64,000 nt of DNA from NCBI GenBank assembly GCA_040255465.1, contig JBDZVA010000007.1:82480-146479 (forward strand), in the 5' to 3' direction. A model generated the notes under the pieces. It saw only the letters and a program-made list of their open reading frames with translations, was not told the DNA's origin and ran no database searches. The position numbers and the translations under genes were made by a program. Of the stretch, positions 34,411 to 46,591 are shown piece by piece; within the stretch, counting starts at the first letter, position 1; each line of letters begins with the position of its first letter. The stretch comes from UBA5793 sp040255465. Its GTDB lineage: Bacteria; Planctomycetota; Phycisphaerae; Phycisphaerales; UBA5793.

Positions 34411-35265
34411 GTGCAGACACTCTCGCAAATCCGTGAACTCCTTGCCGCCCGCGACCTGCGGCCCAAGCACCGCTTCGGGCAGAATTTCCTTCACGACCAC
34501 AACCAGCTGCGCAAACTCGTCGCCGCCGCGGATGTGCAGCCCGGCGAACTTGTCCTTGAAGTCGGACCCGGCACCGGCACACTCACCGAAACCCTCCTCG
34601 AAGCCGGCGCCGAGGTCATCGCCTGCGAAGTCGATCCCGACATGGCCGGCATCATCGCCGAGCACGTGGCGCTGCGCTTTCCGGAGCGCCTGACGCTCAT
34701 CCAGACGGATTGCCTCTCCACCAAGCACGAACTCGCGCCGGCACTGACCGCCCGCCTGACCCGGCCCTTCAAACTCGTCGCCAATCTGCCCTACCAGATC
34801 GCCAGCCCGCTCATCTCATCGCTGCTGATCGACTACGCGGCTCCGATCTGCTCTGACCCGTGCACGGGTCTGTTCATCACCGTGCAGCGCGAGGCGGCCG
34901 AGCGCATCGTCAGCGGCCCGCGCAGCAAGGAATACGGCGTGCTGTCGGTCCTTTGCCAGACCTTCGCGAAGGTCGACACGATTGCCCGGCTTAGCCCCGG
35001 TTGCTTCTGGCCCGCGCCGAAGGTGGACAGCGCAATGATCGCCATCCGGCCGGGGCCCAACCCGGCCATCGTGGATCGCCGAGCCTTCGCCGCCTTCCTC
35101 CAGCGCCTCTTCGGCCAGCGGCGCAAGCAACTGGGAAGTGCCATCGGCCGAAACCAAACCTGGCCGGACGGCATCCAACCGACCCAGAGACCTGAAGAAC
35201 TGACGATCGCGCAGGTGGCGGCCCTGTTTGCCGCTGCCAACAGGGAATCGACCCCGAACGCGTGA
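34411..35265 (+). CDS. rsmA: 16S rRNA dimethyladenosine methyltransferase RsmA
   Basis: 284 residues. The N-terminal RsmA pattern LRPKHRFGQNFLHDHNQLRK precedes the SAM site VLEVGPGTGTLTETLLEAGA, the acidic residue in VIACEVDPDM and the catalytic motif IV FKLVANLPYQIASPLISSLL. A C-terminal helical domain follows. It dimethylates two adjacent adenosines near the 3' end of 16S rRNA (A1518/A1519 in E. coli). The start at 34411 agrees with the family N-terminus. Confidence 0.95.
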   Translation: MQTLSQIRELLAARDLRPKHRFGQNFLHDHNQLRKLVAAADVQPGELVLEVGPGTGTLTETLLEAGAEVIACEVDPDMAGIIAEHVALRFPERLTLIQTDCLSTKHELAPALTARLTRPFKLVANLPYQIASPLISSLLIDYAAPICSDPCTGLFITVQREAAERIVSGPRSKEYGVLSVLCQTFAKVDTIARLSPGCFWPAPKVDSAMIAIRPGPNPAIVDRRAFAAFLQRLFGQRRKQLGSAIGRNQTWPDGIQPTQRPEELTIAQVAALFAAANRESTPNA

Positions 35266-35408
35266 GCAAAGGGTGAATCGGTCTCCGGAAGGACGGTTTT
35301 TCCGAACAAACCTGCGCGGCATCACTAGTATTTGTTAACCAAGGTAAGCTGAGTGGACCTGGGTGAGGGTTCAAAGGCTCATGCCGGCATCGGTGGGAGG
35401 GTTTCTCT

Positions 35409-35654
35409 ATGGCTGCCAATCGCAATCGAAACAACTCTGCGTCAACTGCAACCGCGACACGTCCGAGAACGGCGCGCCGAATGGCCGCGCCAAGCAAGCC
35501 GGTGAAGGTGGAAGCGCCGGCCAAGTCTGGGGCCACGGGGCTGGTCACCCATGACATGATTGCTGCCCGGGCCTACGACCTCTGGAAGATCCGCGGTGGG
35601 GACGCCGAGCTCAACTGGCTCGAGGCCGAGCAGTTGCTGCGCAACGGGATGTGA
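35409..35654 (+). CDS. DUF2934-type small protein
   Basis: 81 residues. The N-terminal half is basic, Ala/Arg/Asn/Thr/Pro-rich and probably disordered. The C-terminal 33 residues TGLVTHDMIAARAYDLWKIR continuing through NWLEAEQLL match the DUF2934 pattern (helix with AxxAYxLWxxRG and an LEAE helix). The function is unknown. It stands alone after rsmA, with a 143-base gap. Confidence 0.8.
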   Translation: MAANRNRNNSASTATATRPRTARRMAAPSKPVKVEAPAKSGATGLVTHDMIAARAYDLWKIRGGDAELNWLEAEQLLRNGM

Positions 35655-35688
35655 GCAAGGTCAGTGCCGGTTGCGTCCAAGCGCCACG

Positions 35689-37026
35689 TCACTGCTCCTG
35701 CAGTTGGAGCCACGCAGGCGGACTGACTTCGCAGCTCTCGCGATCGATGACCTGCAGAATCAAGCGGCGACCCCGAGCACCGGCGGGAATGTCGACGGCG
35801 ACATACGCGCGGCCGTCGGACCGCGCGATGACGCTCGTCGCAAGATGCGGGTCGGCGATATCAATAACCGCGCCCGGGCACTGGACGAGCGGCCGCGGGT
35901 CGCCTCGCTCCGTTCCCCAGATGAGATAGACGCGCCCGCTGGGCGTCGCGTGATTGACCCGAAGAACGTTTCGGCGACCGGGCGCTCCGGGCGCTATCCC
36001 CCAGAGCGTCAGGCCTGAGTCAACTGGATCGAGTCGCAGCGCGCGACTCACGCCCAGTTGGTCGTTGTATCCCGAGCCGGCAATCTGTCCGCTCTCGTTG
36101 ATGGCCTGGGCGTTGTTCACTGTCCAGCCATCCGCTCCCACCACAAGATCATCCAGCACGCTCATCAGGTTGTTGCGCCAGATGACGCCCATGTGCTCTC
36201 CCGGACTGACGGTGTTGTAACCCACGAGGTCTCCAGACTCGTTCAGACCTTGCGCCGTACCGCCGTGCCTGCTGTTGAGGCGTGCGAGCAGGTGCACCTG
36301 CCCGCCTTCCCAGTAGACGGGGTAGATGTGGTCAGGATCGGGAGCGATGTAGCCGGCAATCCGTCCCTGGTCATTGATGTCGTTGGCGCCGGACCCCAGC
36401 CCGCCGGGTAGTTCTGTCGTCTGTCCGTTTTCCCACAGGACGGCATGAGCAGTATCGCGGCGGGTACCGACGATTTGCCCGGAGTTATTGATTCCCAGTG
36501 CCAGGTTCATGGGGGGCCACAGGATGGTCGTGACGCCGGACTCCCATTGATACGCATAGAGCATCGAAACGTCGTCGTAGTAGGAGCCGATGACCACGCC
36601 GTTGTCGTTGATGTCCGTGGCGATGCTGTTGGCCGGCTGCCAGTCGTGGATCCCAACGATGGTGTCGGGCTGCGGCCAGAGGGCGGCGCGCAGCGCCGCG
36701 ACTCGGGTGTTCGTGTCGCCGCAGACTTGCCCGAGGTTGTTGATCCCACGCGCGAAGCCGACCGAGCGTTCCGGATCCGGATCGGGCAGCAGGGGCAGCA
36801 CGGTGGGGGTTCCGTCGGCGTCCCACAGGAGTGGTGGATCGGAGAACGGGGATGCGGCGTAACCAACCACCTGGCCGGCATTGTTGAGGTCCGTCGCCAC
36901 GCTGTACACATGGTTCGGCGGAGGTTCGAGTACGACCACCGCATAGCGCTGTCCATAGACGGGGAGAGTCGAGAGCCACGCGACGACCGCCGCCAGACGC
37001 ATCACCCATCTGCGGTTCAAGTCCAT
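35689..37026 (-). CDS. Exported HAF-repeat protein
   Basis: 445 residues from the ATG at 37026, which has GGGAGAAG just upstream; the longer open frame is not coding. A signal peptide MRLAAVVAWLSTLPVYG is followed by a series of about six HAF repeats, the short [GD]INxxGQVxGxxxx units: GINNLGQVCGDTN, DINDNGVVIGSYYDD, GINNSGQIVGTRRD, DINDQGRIAGYIAPD, GLNESGDLVGYNTV and AINESGQIAGSGYND. A C-terminal beta domain follows with TPSGRVYLIWGTERGDP and a final Cys-containing strand, seen in other secreted planctomycete proteins. It is probably a secreted beta-propeller-like protein of unknown role. Confidence 0.75.
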   Translation of the reverse strand: MDLNRRWVMRLAAVVAWLSTLPVYGQRYAVVVLEPPPNHVYSVATDLNNAGQVVGYAASPFSDPPLLWDADGTPTVLPLLPDPDPERSVGFARGINNLGQVCGDTNTRVAALRAALWPQPDTIVGIHDWQPANSIATDINDNGVVIGSYYDDVSMLYAYQWESGVTTILWPPMNLALGINNSGQIVGTRRDTAHAVLWENGQTTELPGGLGSGANDINDQGRIAGYIAPDPDHIYPVYWEGGQVHLLARLNSRHGGTAQGLNESGDLVGYNTVSPGEHMGVIWRNNLMSVLDDLVVGADGWTVNNAQAINESGQIAGSGYNDQLGVSRALRLDPVDSGLTLWGIAPGAPGRRNVLRVNHATPSGRVYLIWGTERGDPRPLVQCPGAVIDIADPHLATSVIARSDGRAYVAVDIPAGARGRRLILQVIDRESCEVSPPAWLQLQEQ

Positions 37027-37314
37027 TCGCTTCTCCCTTTTCCAGCGTGGAGGCGAGTACCCCACGAAATGGTACGCGGCCGCATTCCCGGGGGTGGCTC
37101 GGTCAGGCAACCGCGCGCCCGGCAAACGAAAGCAACGTCAACGGGTTCCAGAAAGTTGCTGACTAGGGGATTGACCTGAGAAACGTGTGCGGGTAACGTG
37201 TGGTAAGTTGGGCAAAGTGGCGTCCGGAGTTATCGGTCGCGGCGTTGCGGCTGTCTCGGCGCCCGCCTCTCTTGGGGAGGGAGGCGCAAGAGTCTCGTGG
37301 TAAGGAGAACTCCC

Positions 37315-38487
37315 GTGAATCACTACCAACATCGTGTCCCTCGTCTTTGCGGCTCGCCTCGGCTCGTCGCTGCCGCCGCACTCACCGTTGCTCTCGTCGC
37401 CGGCGCCTCTGCGGCGTCTGGACAGAGCACAATTGTCGAAGAGCACCTTTATGTCGGCATGGGCCAGTTCTGGACCATGCATCACATGGGGGAGCAGTCC
37501 GCCTACATGTTCCGGGAAGAGAGTGGCCAGCTCGTGGCCCTGCCTGACAATCCCGACCCGGAGCGACTGACCAGTGAGTTCCGCATCATGGATCTCATCA
37601 GCGGCGTCAGCGAGAACGACAACACCTGGTTCATCGGGGTGCCGGACATCCGCGTCATGAAGCGGGTGAATGGTCAGTTGATCGATATGAGTGATCGCTG
37701 GCAGTACGGGGAGGTGATCCACCACATGGTGCTGAAGATGGTGCCCGTGGTCAGCACGCGCGACCCGGCGGACCCATGCGGAAGTCGCATCTGGCCCATC
37801 GGCACCGGCAGCGAGATGACTCCCTATCGCCTCGACTTTGCAGGACGCGGAAACCAGTACGCGATGCACTGGAAGGGCGGCGACAGGATGGGCGGAATCG
37901 CCTGGCACTGGGCCAACCCCGGCGGTCTCGGCCAGGAGGAAGAACTCTTTATCCGATTCACCCTCCGCTTCGACCTCGATGCCAATCCCGAGGCCTACAA
38001 GGACGTCAACGTCTCGTGGATCAGCGCGGGTGGCGGCTGCGACTACGACTTCTGCCTCATCTCAGGCTATGAAGAACGCGTCGGCTCAGCCGTGACCCTG
38101 CCTCCCGATGTCCGCAAGGCCCGCCTGGTCATGGCGTTCCCGCATATTCACGACCACGCGCTGCAGATGAAACTCATCAAGCGGACCAACGGCCGAAACA
38201 CCGAACTGATCAGCACGACCATCAACAACGATCGGAACTACAGCGCTGCACATCACTGCGCGCCCGATGGCGAGATGGTGCCAGCCCACACCCACTCCGG
38301 GAATGAAAACGGTCATCTCCCGTGGCGAGGCTTGGCCCAGCAGGTGTGGTACGGCGCCAACGAGACCATCAACCAGCGCGACAGGCTCTACACCGCAGCC
38401 GCCTTCGATGTGCCGCTGCACGGCGCGGAAGACACCGCCGTCGACGAGATGGCGTTCTATGTGGTGTTCTGGGAGGGAATCGAATAA
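37315..38487 (+). CDS. Secreted PHM/DBH-like putative type 2 copper protein
   Basis: 390 residues from GTG 37315, with AAGGAG seven to eight bases upstream. A signal peptide ends near ASAASGQ at about residue 37. The mature protein carries an HH pair in GEVIHHMVLKMVP (about 136), HW in YAMHWKGG (185), HxHxH in AFPHIHDHALQMKL (277-281) and DEM in AVDEMAFYVVF (about 379). This spacing matches copper ligands of peptidylglycine alpha-hydroxylating/dopamine-beta monooxygenases (CuA His-His and His; CuB His-x-His plus Met), with CuB followed by a GD-like DRLYTAAAFDV strand. The family call is inferred from motifs only. Enzyme activity is not shown. Confidence 0.5.
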   Translation: MNHYQHRVPRLCGSPRLVAAAALTVALVAGASAASGQSTIVEEHLYVGMGQFWTMHHMGEQSAYMFREESGQLVALPDNPDPERLTSEFRIMDLISGVSENDNTWFIGVPDIRVMKRVNGQLIDMSDRWQYGEVIHHMVLKMVPVVSTRDPADPCGSRIWPIGTGSEMTPYRLDFAGRGNQYAMHWKGGDRMGGIAWHWANPGGLGQEEELFIRFTLRFDLDANPEAYKDVNVSWISAGGGCDYDFCLISGYEERVGSAVTLPPDVRKARLVMAFPHIHDHALQMKLIKRTNGRNTELISTTINNDRNYSAAHHCAPDGEMVPAHTHSGNENGHLPWRGLAQQVWYGANETINQRDRLYTAAAFDVPLHGAEDTAVDEMAFYVVFWEGIE

Positions 38488-38568
38488 GCCGGCTGTTCGG
38501 GGCAACAGCCGCAAGCTCTAGGTCTGTCTTCAAGGGTCCACGGCGCTGTGCTGTGTGACACGGTGAGG

Positions 38569-38607
38569 TCGGGGTCCGCTTTGATGCTGCATCGGAGCGG
38601 ACCCCGA
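38569..38607. terminator. Hairpin between convergent genes (possible bidirectional terminator)
   Basis: Perfect 12-base inverted repeat: arms 38569-38580 (TCGGGGTCCGCT) and 38596-38607, with a 15-base loop. It ends 7 bases before the uvrA stop codon and lies 82 bases beyond the plus-strand gene's stop. There is no poly-T on either side, so it may also be a dispersed palindrome rather than a terminator. Confidence 0.45.
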
Positions 38608-38613
38608 TGTGCG

Positions 38614-41736
<3,123 letters not shown>

Positions 41737-41775
41737 GGGTTGCTCCTGACTTGGAACGGATGATATGCTCCGCCC

Positions 41776-42492
41776 ATGGATGCGCCCCTCGCCACTTCTC
41801 TGGTTCGCTACGTTCATGCTCAGTTCAGCGCCATGGCCGATCCCCGGCGGGCCAAGGAGATGGCGGCGTACATGAAGACCGACCTGCCGTTCCACGGCGT
41901 GCCGCGCCCGTTGCGAACTCCTGTTTACAAGGAAGTGAAGAAACGCTTCGCCCCGTCGACCGCGACCGAGTACCGCCAGGCCGTTCTGGCGCTCTGGGCC
42001 CAGCCACACCGCGAAGAGAAGTACGCGGCGATCGAGTACGCAATGATGCACCGCGCCTTCATCACCAGCGCGGCGATGCCGACCTACCGACGGATGATGG
42101 TCGAAGGCGCCTGGTGGGATCTGACCGATCCGATCGCGTGCCATCTCGTCGGCGGCGTCTGGCTCAACGAACGCGAAAAGACCTCAACCACCATGGATGA
42201 GTGGATCGACCACAAGGACCTGTGGCTCCGCCGCACTGCGATCATCGGCCAGACGCGACACAAAGCCGAAACCGATGAGGCGCGCCTCTTCGACTACTGT
42301 CTCCGCCGCGCGCACGAGAAAGAGTTCTTCATTCGAAAAGCGATCGGCTGGGCGCTGAGGCAGTACTCATATGCTCAGCCGCTGCGAGTGAAGTCATTCC
42401 TGCTCAAGCATCGATCGGCATTGTCGCCGCTGAGTTTCCGCGAAGGCGCCAAGGTGCTGGTGCGCACGGGCCGGATGACACTCAACCCCTGA
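41776..42492 (+). CDS. AlkD-like DNA alkylation repair protein (HEAT-fold glycosylase)
   Basis: 238 residues, all helical, of the DNA alkylation repair family. Key features are AWWDLTDPIA (Trp and catalytic-type Asp, as in AlkD W109/D113), WIDHKDLWLRRTAIIGQTRH and EFFIRKAIGWALRQYSYAQP. These enzymes remove N3- and N7-alkylpurines by bending DNA around the HEAT solenoid without base flipping. It is divergent from uvrA (their starts 39 bases apart), so the two DNA-repair genes share an intergenic promoter region. Confidence 0.9.
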   Translation: MDAPLATSLVRYVHAQFSAMADPRRAKEMAAYMKTDLPFHGVPRPLRTPVYKEVKKRFAPSTATEYRQAVLALWAQPHREEKYAAIEYAMMHRAFITSAAMPTYRRMMVEGAWWDLTDPIACHLVGGVWLNEREKTSTTMDEWIDHKDLWLRRTAIIGQTRHKAETDEARLFDYCLRRAHEKEFFIRKAIGWALRQYSYAQPLRVKSFLLKHRSALSPLSFREGAKVLVRTGRMTLNP

Positions 42493-42600
42493 CGGACAAA
42501 CTGATCGTCGCGCCAACCCCAGCGTCACACGCAACGCGGCTAAACTTTGCTGTCTTCGCCTTTCCACTAGTGCCTGGTGCCAAGTCCCTGGTCCCTTCCC

Positions 42601-43821
42601 ATGCGCATCCTCCACATCTCAACTCGGCTCATCCTCGGCGGCTCACAGGAGAACACCGTCCTCTCCTGCGAGGGCCAGGCCCGCGCCGGCCACGAAGTGC
42701 ATCTGGCGTTCGGCCCGATCTACGGGCCGGAGGGTTCGCTGCTTGAACGCGTCAAGGCGTTTCGCACGGACGACGGGCGCGGCATCACCACGCACATCTT
42801 GCCCGACATGGTGCGCGAACTCTCGCCGTGGCACGATCACTTCGCCTTTCGCCAGTGTCGCAGACTGATCGCCGAACTCAATCCCGATATCGTGCACACC
42901 CACTCGTCCAAAGCCGGCGTCCTCGGGCGCTGGGCCGGTTGGAAAGAAGGCGGGGCGGCGGGAAAGCGCGGCGTCGTCCACACCATCCACGGCCTGCCCT
43001 TCCATCCCTACGAATCGCGCTGGCGCAACTGGATCTACATCCAGTCCGAACGCTTCGCCGCCAAACGCTGTCACTCCATCGTTACCGTCTGCGATGCGAT
43101 GAAGACGCAGGCCCGTGCCGCGAAGATTGGCCGCGATGACCTCTTTACCACCGTCTACAGCGGCATGGAGACGGAGCAGTTCCTCGATCCGGGCGTCACG
43201 CGCGAGCAGGCGCGGCAGAACCTCGGCATCGCGCCCGACGACTTCATCATCGGTACCGTCGCCCGCCTCGCCGAACTCAAGGGTCACGACGATCTCATCG
43301 ATGCCATCGGCCAGACCATGCGCGACAAGCCGCATTGGAAGATGCTCTGGGTCGGCGACGGTTGGTGGCGCGATCGCCTGCTCAGCCGCGTACGCGAACT
43401 CGGTCTCGAAAAACAGGTCATCACCACCGGCCTCGTGCCGCCCGAGCAGGTCCCGGCAATGATGCGCGCCATGGATGTCCTCGCGCATCCCAGTTACCGC
43501 GAAGGCCTGCCGCGCACCGTGCCCCAGGCGCTGCTCAGCAGTGTGCCCGTCGTGGTCTACGACGTGGACGGCGCGCCGGAAGTCTGCATCGATGGGCAGA
43601 CGGGCCGACTCGTGCCGCCCGGCAAACGAAGCGCGCTGCGCGATGCGATCGCCTGGATGGCTGAGCATCCCGCCGAACGCGCCGCCATGGCCCAGCGCGG
43701 CCGCGAACTCTGCCGCGACCGCTTCAGCACCCGGCGCATGATCGACGATCTGCAGGCGGTCTACGACCTCGTTCTCTCAGGCCTTTCTGGTATTCAGCCC
43801 CGAAGGGGCGCACGAGTGTAG
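42601..43821 (+). CDS. GT4-type glycosyltransferase
   Basis: 406 residues from the ATG at 42601 (MRILHISTRLILGGSQENTV), chosen over the upstream ATG because it fits the family start. The GT-B features are VHTHSSKAGVLGRWAG and VHTIHGLPFHPYE, the linker YSGMETEQF, the second-domain start IGTVARLAELKGHDDLIDAI, and the donor site HPSYREGLPRTVPQALLSSV with an EX7E-like motif whose second Glu is Gln. It probably adds a sugar in polysaccharide or glycolipid synthesis. The last nine codons (IQPRRGARV) are supplied by a dispersed GCCCCGAAGGGGC palindrome. Confidence 0.88.
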   Translation: MRILHISTRLILGGSQENTVLSCEGQARAGHEVHLAFGPIYGPEGSLLERVKAFRTDDGRGITTHILPDMVRELSPWHDHFAFRQCRRLIAELNPDIVHTHSSKAGVLGRWAGWKEGGAAGKRGVVHTIHGLPFHPYESRWRNWIYIQSERFAAKRCHSIVTVCDAMKTQARAAKIGRDDLFTTVYSGMETEQFLDPGVTREQARQNLGIAPDDFIIGTVARLAELKGHDDLIDAIGQTMRDKPHWKMLWVGDGWWRDRLLSRVRELGLEKQVITTGLVPPEQVPAMMRAMDVLAHPSYREGLPRTVPQALLSSVPVVVYDVDGAPEVCIDGQTGRLVPPGKRSALRDAIAWMAEHPAERAAMAQRGRELCRDRFSTRRMIDDLQAVYDLVLSGLSGIQPRRGARV

Positions 43822-43900
43822 CCACGGGTGGAGCGCAGCCGGTTTCGGTGCAGCGCAACCCGTGGAAGTTGTTGACGAGTAAAGTGAGCCCCGAAGGGGC
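43797..43900. repeat. Dispersed palindromic element with paired GCCCCGAAGGGGC hairpins
   Basis: Two identical 13-base palindromes (GCCCCGAAGGGGC at 43797-43809 and 43888-43900) flank an inverted repeat CCACGGGT/ACCCGTGG (43822-43829 / 43858-43865). I recall similar GCCCCGAAGGGGC repeats as widespread in several bacterial phyla; this is from memory and unverified. The left palindrome is inside the 3' end of the glycosyltransferase gene, whose stop codon lies in the element. Confidence 0.75.
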
Positions 43901-43965
43901 GACAGAAGCCATCGTGTTAATCGCCCTGCGTACGACTCGTGATCGATCCTCGGACGTTCTGGATA

Positions 43966-44007
43966 GGGTGCCACACAGCACCCAAGGCGGGATGCTGTGT
44001 GGCACCC
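43966..44007. repeat. Perfect 15-bp inverted repeat between convergent genes
   Basis: The arms GGGTGCCACACAGCA (43966-43980) and its exact complement (43993-44007) are separated by 12 bases. It lies just before the hom stop codon (44019) in the intergenic region after the glycosyltransferase gene. It may act as a transcription terminator for either gene, but lacks a T-run and looks like a second dispersed palindrome next to the first. Confidence 0.8.
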
Positions 44008-44018
44008 TTGCTCTAGTG

Positions 44019-45302
44019 CTAACTTTCCACATACGGCGCTACCAGACATCCGTGCGCCGCACCTCCGGTCAACGCTTCCGCAAGGAGCGTCGCGCGATTC
44101 GAGTCGATCGGCAGCGTGTGCACCACCGTGCGATCGCAGAGCAACGCTGTCGTATCTGCTGCGATGCCCTGCGCAGCCAGCTCGCCGAGAACGCGATCCG
44201 GTGTCAATTGACTGGCGGGCGCCTGCAAGCGGATGTAGTGCCGACGCTGCACTGCCGACGCTGCATGAAGATCAACGTGTGTCGCCCGTCGCTCAATCTC
44301 ATGCGCGGGCCCAAATCGCGCGGCAATCGCCAACAGATCGCTGATCACCGCGCTGGCCGTCGGTTTCGCCCCCGCGCCCGGGCCGTGGAGGCGAATCGCC
44401 CCGGCATGTTCCGCCAAGATTTCGAACGCATTCTCACAGCCGCTCGCCGCGGCCAGCGCGTGCGATCGAGGCACGAACGTCGGCCCGACGCGCAACGAGA
44501 CAACTCCGTTCGCATCGCGCACGGCCTCCGCCACGAGTCGAATGACGCAATGCTGCTGTCGCGCACACTGCACATCCTCGGGCGTGATCGACTCGATGCC
44601 GGTTGTCTGCACCGCATTGACGTCGATCCACCCCCAACCTGCGGCCTGGGCCAGCACGCACAGCTTCTCAGCGCTGTCGCGCCCCGCAACATCGGCCGAT
44701 GGATCCGGCTCGGCAAATCCAAGGCGCTGCGCCTCGGCGAGTGCCTCGCCAAGTGTGCATCGCGTCTTCTCGATGCGGTCGAGAATGAAGTTGCACGTGC
44801 CGTTGACGATTCCGGCGATCGACGTGATGCGATCGCCGCGCAGTTGATCGAGCGCCGCCAGGATCGGCACGCCGGCCCCGACCGCCGCCTCATAGCGCAG
44901 TTGGGCGTGGTGTCGGCGGGCGAGCCGTTGCAGCGCCTGCCCGTGCCGTGCGATGACGGACTTGTTGGCGGTAACGACGGAGATGCCCCGCCGCAGCGCC
45001 GCTTCAATGTGCGATCGCGCCGGCTCGATGCCGCCGAGCAGTTCGATGATCACGTCAGGTCGAGCCGCGAGGATGTCTTCGAATGAGCGGGTCAGCACGG
45101 CGCCGGACACAGGACGCTCACGCTCAACATGGCGCACCAGCACTCCCGCGATCTCCAGACGCCGGCCAACCCGCAGCGAAAGACTCTCAGCGCGCAACTG
45201 CAACTGCCGCGCGACCTCGGCCCCGACGTTGCCGCAGCCGAGTATGGCGGCGCGCAGGGTCGCATTTGAGATAGAAGTTGGAGTATCGAGCAGTCCGATC
45301 AT
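44019..45302 (-). CDS. hom: Homoserine dehydrogenase
   Basis: 427 residues. The NAD(P)-binding N-terminus is AILGCGNVGAEVARQLQLRA. The catalytic region includes VGAGVPILAALDQLRGDRIT, the SIAGIVNGTCNFILDRIEKT motif (substrate loop) and LGFAEPDPSADVAGRDSAEK. The family motif GPGAGAKPTASAVISDLLAI precedes a C-terminal ACT-like part (RRHYIRLQAPASQLTPDRVL). It converts aspartate semialdehyde to homoserine for Met and Thr synthesis. It overlaps the metB-type gene by 4 bases (ATGA), so the two are translationally coupled and share the leader upstream of metB. Confidence 0.95.
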   Translation of the reverse strand: MIGLLDTPTSISNATLRAAILGCGNVGAEVARQLQLRAESLSLRVGRRLEIAGVLVRHVERERPVSGAVLTRSFEDILAARPDVIIELLGGIEPARSHIEAALRRGISVVTANKSVIARHGQALQRLARRHHAQLRYEAAVGAGVPILAALDQLRGDRITSIAGIVNGTCNFILDRIEKTRCTLGEALAEAQRLGFAEPDPSADVAGRDSAEKLCVLAQAAGWGWIDVNAVQTTGIESITPEDVQCARQQHCVIRLVAEAVRDANGVVSLRVGPTFVPRSHALAAASGCENAFEILAEHAGAIRLHGPGAGAKPTASAVISDLLAIAARFGPAHEIERRATHVDLHAASAVQRRHYIRLQAPASQLTPDRVLGELAAQGIAADTTALLCDRTVVHTLPIDSNRATLLAEALTGGAAHGCLVAPYVES

Positions 45303-46483
45303 GCCGTCACCGCCTGCCCGCGCTGTGCCGGCACAGCCGAACGATCCAGCGCTTCATCAAGATCTTCGATGAGATCCTGGACGTCTTCGATTCCAACCGA
45401 GAGTCTGACCAACCCATCGCCGATGCCGATGCGCTGGCGCTCGGCCGGTTCCACCGCAGCGTGCGTCATCGTCGCCGGGTGACACAACAGCGATTTCACG
45501 CCTCCGAGACTCTCCGCCAGCGGCCACAGGCGCAAAAGGCCGACAAGCGATCGCACGCGCTCGATTCCACCGTCGAATTCAACACTGACGATCGCGCCAA
45601 AGTCCGACGCCTGCCGTTTGGCAAGATCATGCTGCGGGTGACTTGTCAACCCCGGGTAGATCACGCGCTGAACCGCCGGGTGCGATTCAAGGTGCTCAGC
45701 GATCCGCAGCGCGTTCTCGGTGTGCCGCTGAATTCGCAGCGAAAGCGTTTTGATGCCACGCAGCAGCAGGAAGCAATCCTGCGGCCCGGGCACAGCGCCT
45801 GTGGCGTTCTGCACGAACTTCAGTTCGGCCGCGATCGCTTCATCATTGGTCACCAGCGCCCCGCCGAGCACATCGCAGTGTCCGCCGATGTACTTCGTCG
45901 TTGAGTGGAGCACGATGTCCGCGCCGAGTTGCAGCGGCTGCTGTTGCAGCGGCGTGGCGAAGGTGTTGTCGACAACACTGCGAATGCCGCGTTTCCGGGC
46001 AACGGCGCAGCAGGCTTCGATGTCGGTAATGCGGAGCAGTGGATTCGACGGCGTTTCGAGCCACAGCAGCTTCGTCTCCGCCGTGATCGCCCGTTCGACA
46101 TGACGGACGTCCGTCGTGTCGATGAGCGAGAACCGCACGCCGAAGCGCGAAAAGATCTTGGTGAAGATGCGGTAGCACCCGCCGTACAGATCCTGCGAAG
46201 CGACGACGTGGTCGCCGGCGCTGAGCGTCTGCAGCAGCGCGTTCACGGCCGCAATCCCGCTGGCAAACGCGAACCCGTATCGCGCGCCTTCAAGAGCCGC
46301 GAGGTTTGATTCGAGTGCCGTTCGCCCGGGGTTGCCGGTGCGGGAGTAGCAGTAATCCGGTTGGCCGCCCAGTTCGTGCTGGGCATAGGTGGTCGTCTGG
46401 TAGATGGGTGTCACGACGGCGCCGGTGAGGGCGTCATTGGGCTGGCCGGCGTGGATCGCCAGCGTGTCAAAGCGATAGGACAT
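45299..46483 (-). CDS. metB: PLP-dependent trans-sulfuration enzyme (cystathionine gamma-synthase/lyase type)
   Basis: 394 residues of the Cys/Met metabolism PLP family. Signatures are TLAIHAGQPNDALTGAVVTP, YSRTGNPGRTALESNLAALE, FASGIAAVNALLQTLSAGDH, the Asp in SVVDNTFATPLQQQ and the PLP-binding lysine in LHSTTKYIGGHCDVLGG. The C-terminus includes SLGGVKSLLCHPATMTHAAV. Pairing with hom suggests a cystathionine or O-succinyl/acetyl-homoserine enzyme of methionine synthesis, but sequence alone does not separate gamma-synthase from gamma-lyase; the symbol is tentative. The promoter and leader lie upstream at 46484-46726. Confidence 0.8.
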   Translation of the reverse strand: MSYRFDTLAIHAGQPNDALTGAVVTPIYQTTTYAQHELGGQPDYCYSRTGNPGRTALESNLAALEGARYGFAFASGIAAVNALLQTLSAGDHVVASQDLYGGCYRIFTKIFSRFGVRFSLIDTTDVRHVERAITAETKLLWLETPSNPLLRITDIEACCAVARKRGIRSVVDNTFATPLQQQPLQLGADIVLHSTTKYIGGHCDVLGGALVTNDEAIAAELKFVQNATGAVPGPQDCFLLLRGIKTLSLRIQRHTENALRIAEHLESHPAVQRVIYPGLTSHPQHDLAKRQASDFGAIVSVEFDGGIERVRSLVGLLRLWPLAESLGGVKSLLCHPATMTHAAVEPAERQRIGIGDGLVRLSVGIEDVQDLIEDLDEALDRSAVPAQRGQAVTA

Positions 46484-46591
46484 GATTCAAATCCCCATAG
46501 TCGGTAGTGCAAAAAGGAAAAGCACAACGCAGTCCGGTGCAGGCCCGGACGGGGGAGTCGAATCAAGCGGCAGTGGTGGGGGAAAGGTCGA

